The notes under the pieces were generated by a model that was not told the DNA's origin, ran no database searches, and worked only from the letters and a program-made list of their open reading frames with translations. A DNA stretch of 5,372 nucleotides from an uncultured Clostridium sp. (GTDB taxonomy: Bacteria; Bacillota; Clostridia; Clostridiales; Clostridiaceae): assembly GCA_946575275.1 (NCBI GenBank), contig CAMNZV010000130.1, forward strand, positions 1 to 5,372, written 5' to 3'. This document shows positions 4,953 through 5,372 of this stretch, in pieces (position 1 is the first letter of the stretch; every line of letters begins with the position of its first letter). Position numbers and translations under genes: made by a program.

Positions 4953-5372
4953 ATGAAAAAATTTATTATATATATAATTTTATTAGGTTTAACTATAATT
5001 TTCTTAAGTGGATTTATAGTGAAAGAAAACAAAAGTTCAATAGAAACTAATGATGAAATTGTATATGCTATAAATAGCTTTAATACCAATCTTCAATCAA
5101 TTTCTAATTTGAATATTAGAGAAAAAGATATTATATGTGCAACAAGTATTGGATTAGTATCTAAAAATTCAAATAAAGAAATAGTCGCAGAACTTGCTGA
5201 AAGTAATGAGATTAATGATGATGGAATTGAATATGTATTCAATATAAGACAAGCCTTATATTGGAGTAATGGAAATAAAATAACAATAGATCATATATAT
5301 AATTTTTTCAGAAAAATAATTCATTTAGAAGATAAGAAAAATATAGAAGCATTATATGATATATATGGTGTG
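4953..5372 (+). CDS. ABC transporter substrate-binding protein, family 5 (OppA/DppA-like), 3'-truncated
   Basis: This is the extracytoplasmic binding subunit of a peptide (or nickel) ABC importer family. The 140 visible codons run off the window end; full members have about 500-550 residues. Residues 1-22 form a leader: basic MKK, then a hydrophobic core ending FLSGF. The mature N-terminus matches family 5: DEIVYAINSFNTNLQSI (34-50), an ATSIGLVSKNSNKEIVAELAES stretch (63-84) equal to the usual YEGLV-x-LAES region, then DDGIEYVFNIRQALYWSNG (89-107, family form DDGLTYTFxLRxGVKWSDG) and KITIDHIYNFF (109-119, family TAEDVxxxF). A clostridial binding protein would normally be a lipoprotein with Leu-Ser-Gly-Cys; here the Cys position is Phe21 (TTT). 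It may therefore be released by signal peptidase I or stay anchored by the uncleaved leader. The start is supported by GGAGG 6 nt upstream. The family is secure; the ligand cannot be told from the N-terminus. Confidence 0.85.
   Translation, partial: MKKFIIYIILLGLTIIFLSGFIVKENKSSIETNDEIVYAINSFNTNLQSISNLNIREKDIICATSIGLVSKNSNKEIVAELAESNEINDDGIEYVFNIRQALYWSNGNKITIDHIYNFFRKIIHLEDKKNIEALYDIYGV

Noticed and set aside
4892..5089. Minus-strand 65-residue frame, hydrophobic
   Set aside because: It overlaps the well-supported start, leader and first codons of the binding-protein gene; its hydrophobicity follows from AT-rich sequence read in reverse.
1..5372. CRISPR array, tRNA/rRNA gene, insertion sequence or phage attachment site
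   Set aside because: No regularly spaced direct repeats, cloverleaf sequence, transposase motif or terminal inverted repeats were seen; the only strong inverted repeat is the terminator at 4528-4574.

Overview
The window is very AT-rich (about 25-30% G+C by hand count of parts). Its codon use is dominated by A/T-ending codons (AGA/AGG for Arg, ATA for Ile, TTA for Leu), its Shine-Dalgarno sites are strong (AGGAGG, GGAGG) and its promoters are TATAAT-like. Together with the pcrA-ligA gene order and the type of LigA encoded, this points to a low-GC Firmicute, most likely Clostridium sensu stricto (cluster I). The genus is inferred from remembered family members, not from a search.

Positions 2-2245 are the 3' part of pcrA, the UvrD/PcrA-family DNA helicase, and it is interrupted by an intein. 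The window opens inside the intein. Its N-terminal splicing block B (TxxH), a middle insert and the C-terminal blocks F and G run to the Asn codon at 776-778, and the helicase resumes at Cys 779-781 in the middle of motif III. The N-extein (helicase motifs I, Ia, II and the first half of III) and the first intein residues lie upstream of the window. The middle insert carries no LAGLIDADG motif. It looks like a shrunken remnant of a GIY-YIG-like domain found in related helicase inteins. This is the most interesting element here.

Positions 2261-4252 are a complete NAD+-dependent DNA ligase, ligA. It starts at TTG, 15 nt after pcrA, with an AGGAGG site that fixes the start. All LigA domains are present, but two residues known as important in the E. 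coli enzyme are different (Thr118, Ala288). One nt later begins a small predicted membrane protein (4254-4523) of unknown function, apparently the last gene of the pcrA-ligA operon. A perfect 22-bp hairpin (4528-4574) follows. It is shared as a bidirectional terminator with a convergent small membrane protein gene on the minus strand (4573-4845).

A 107-nt divergent region (4846-4952) then holds promoter and ribosome-binding signals for that minus-strand gene and for a plus-strand gene that runs off the window end (4953-5372). The latter is the N-terminus of a family 5 (OppA/DppA-like) solute-binding protein whose leader lacks the expected lipobox cysteine.

PcrA and LigA are both DNA-maintenance enzymes (unwinding/RecA displacement and nick sealing), which fits their shared transcription unit. 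The two small membrane proteins and the binding protein have no evident link to them. Every stretch longer than 300 nt is covered by a gene.
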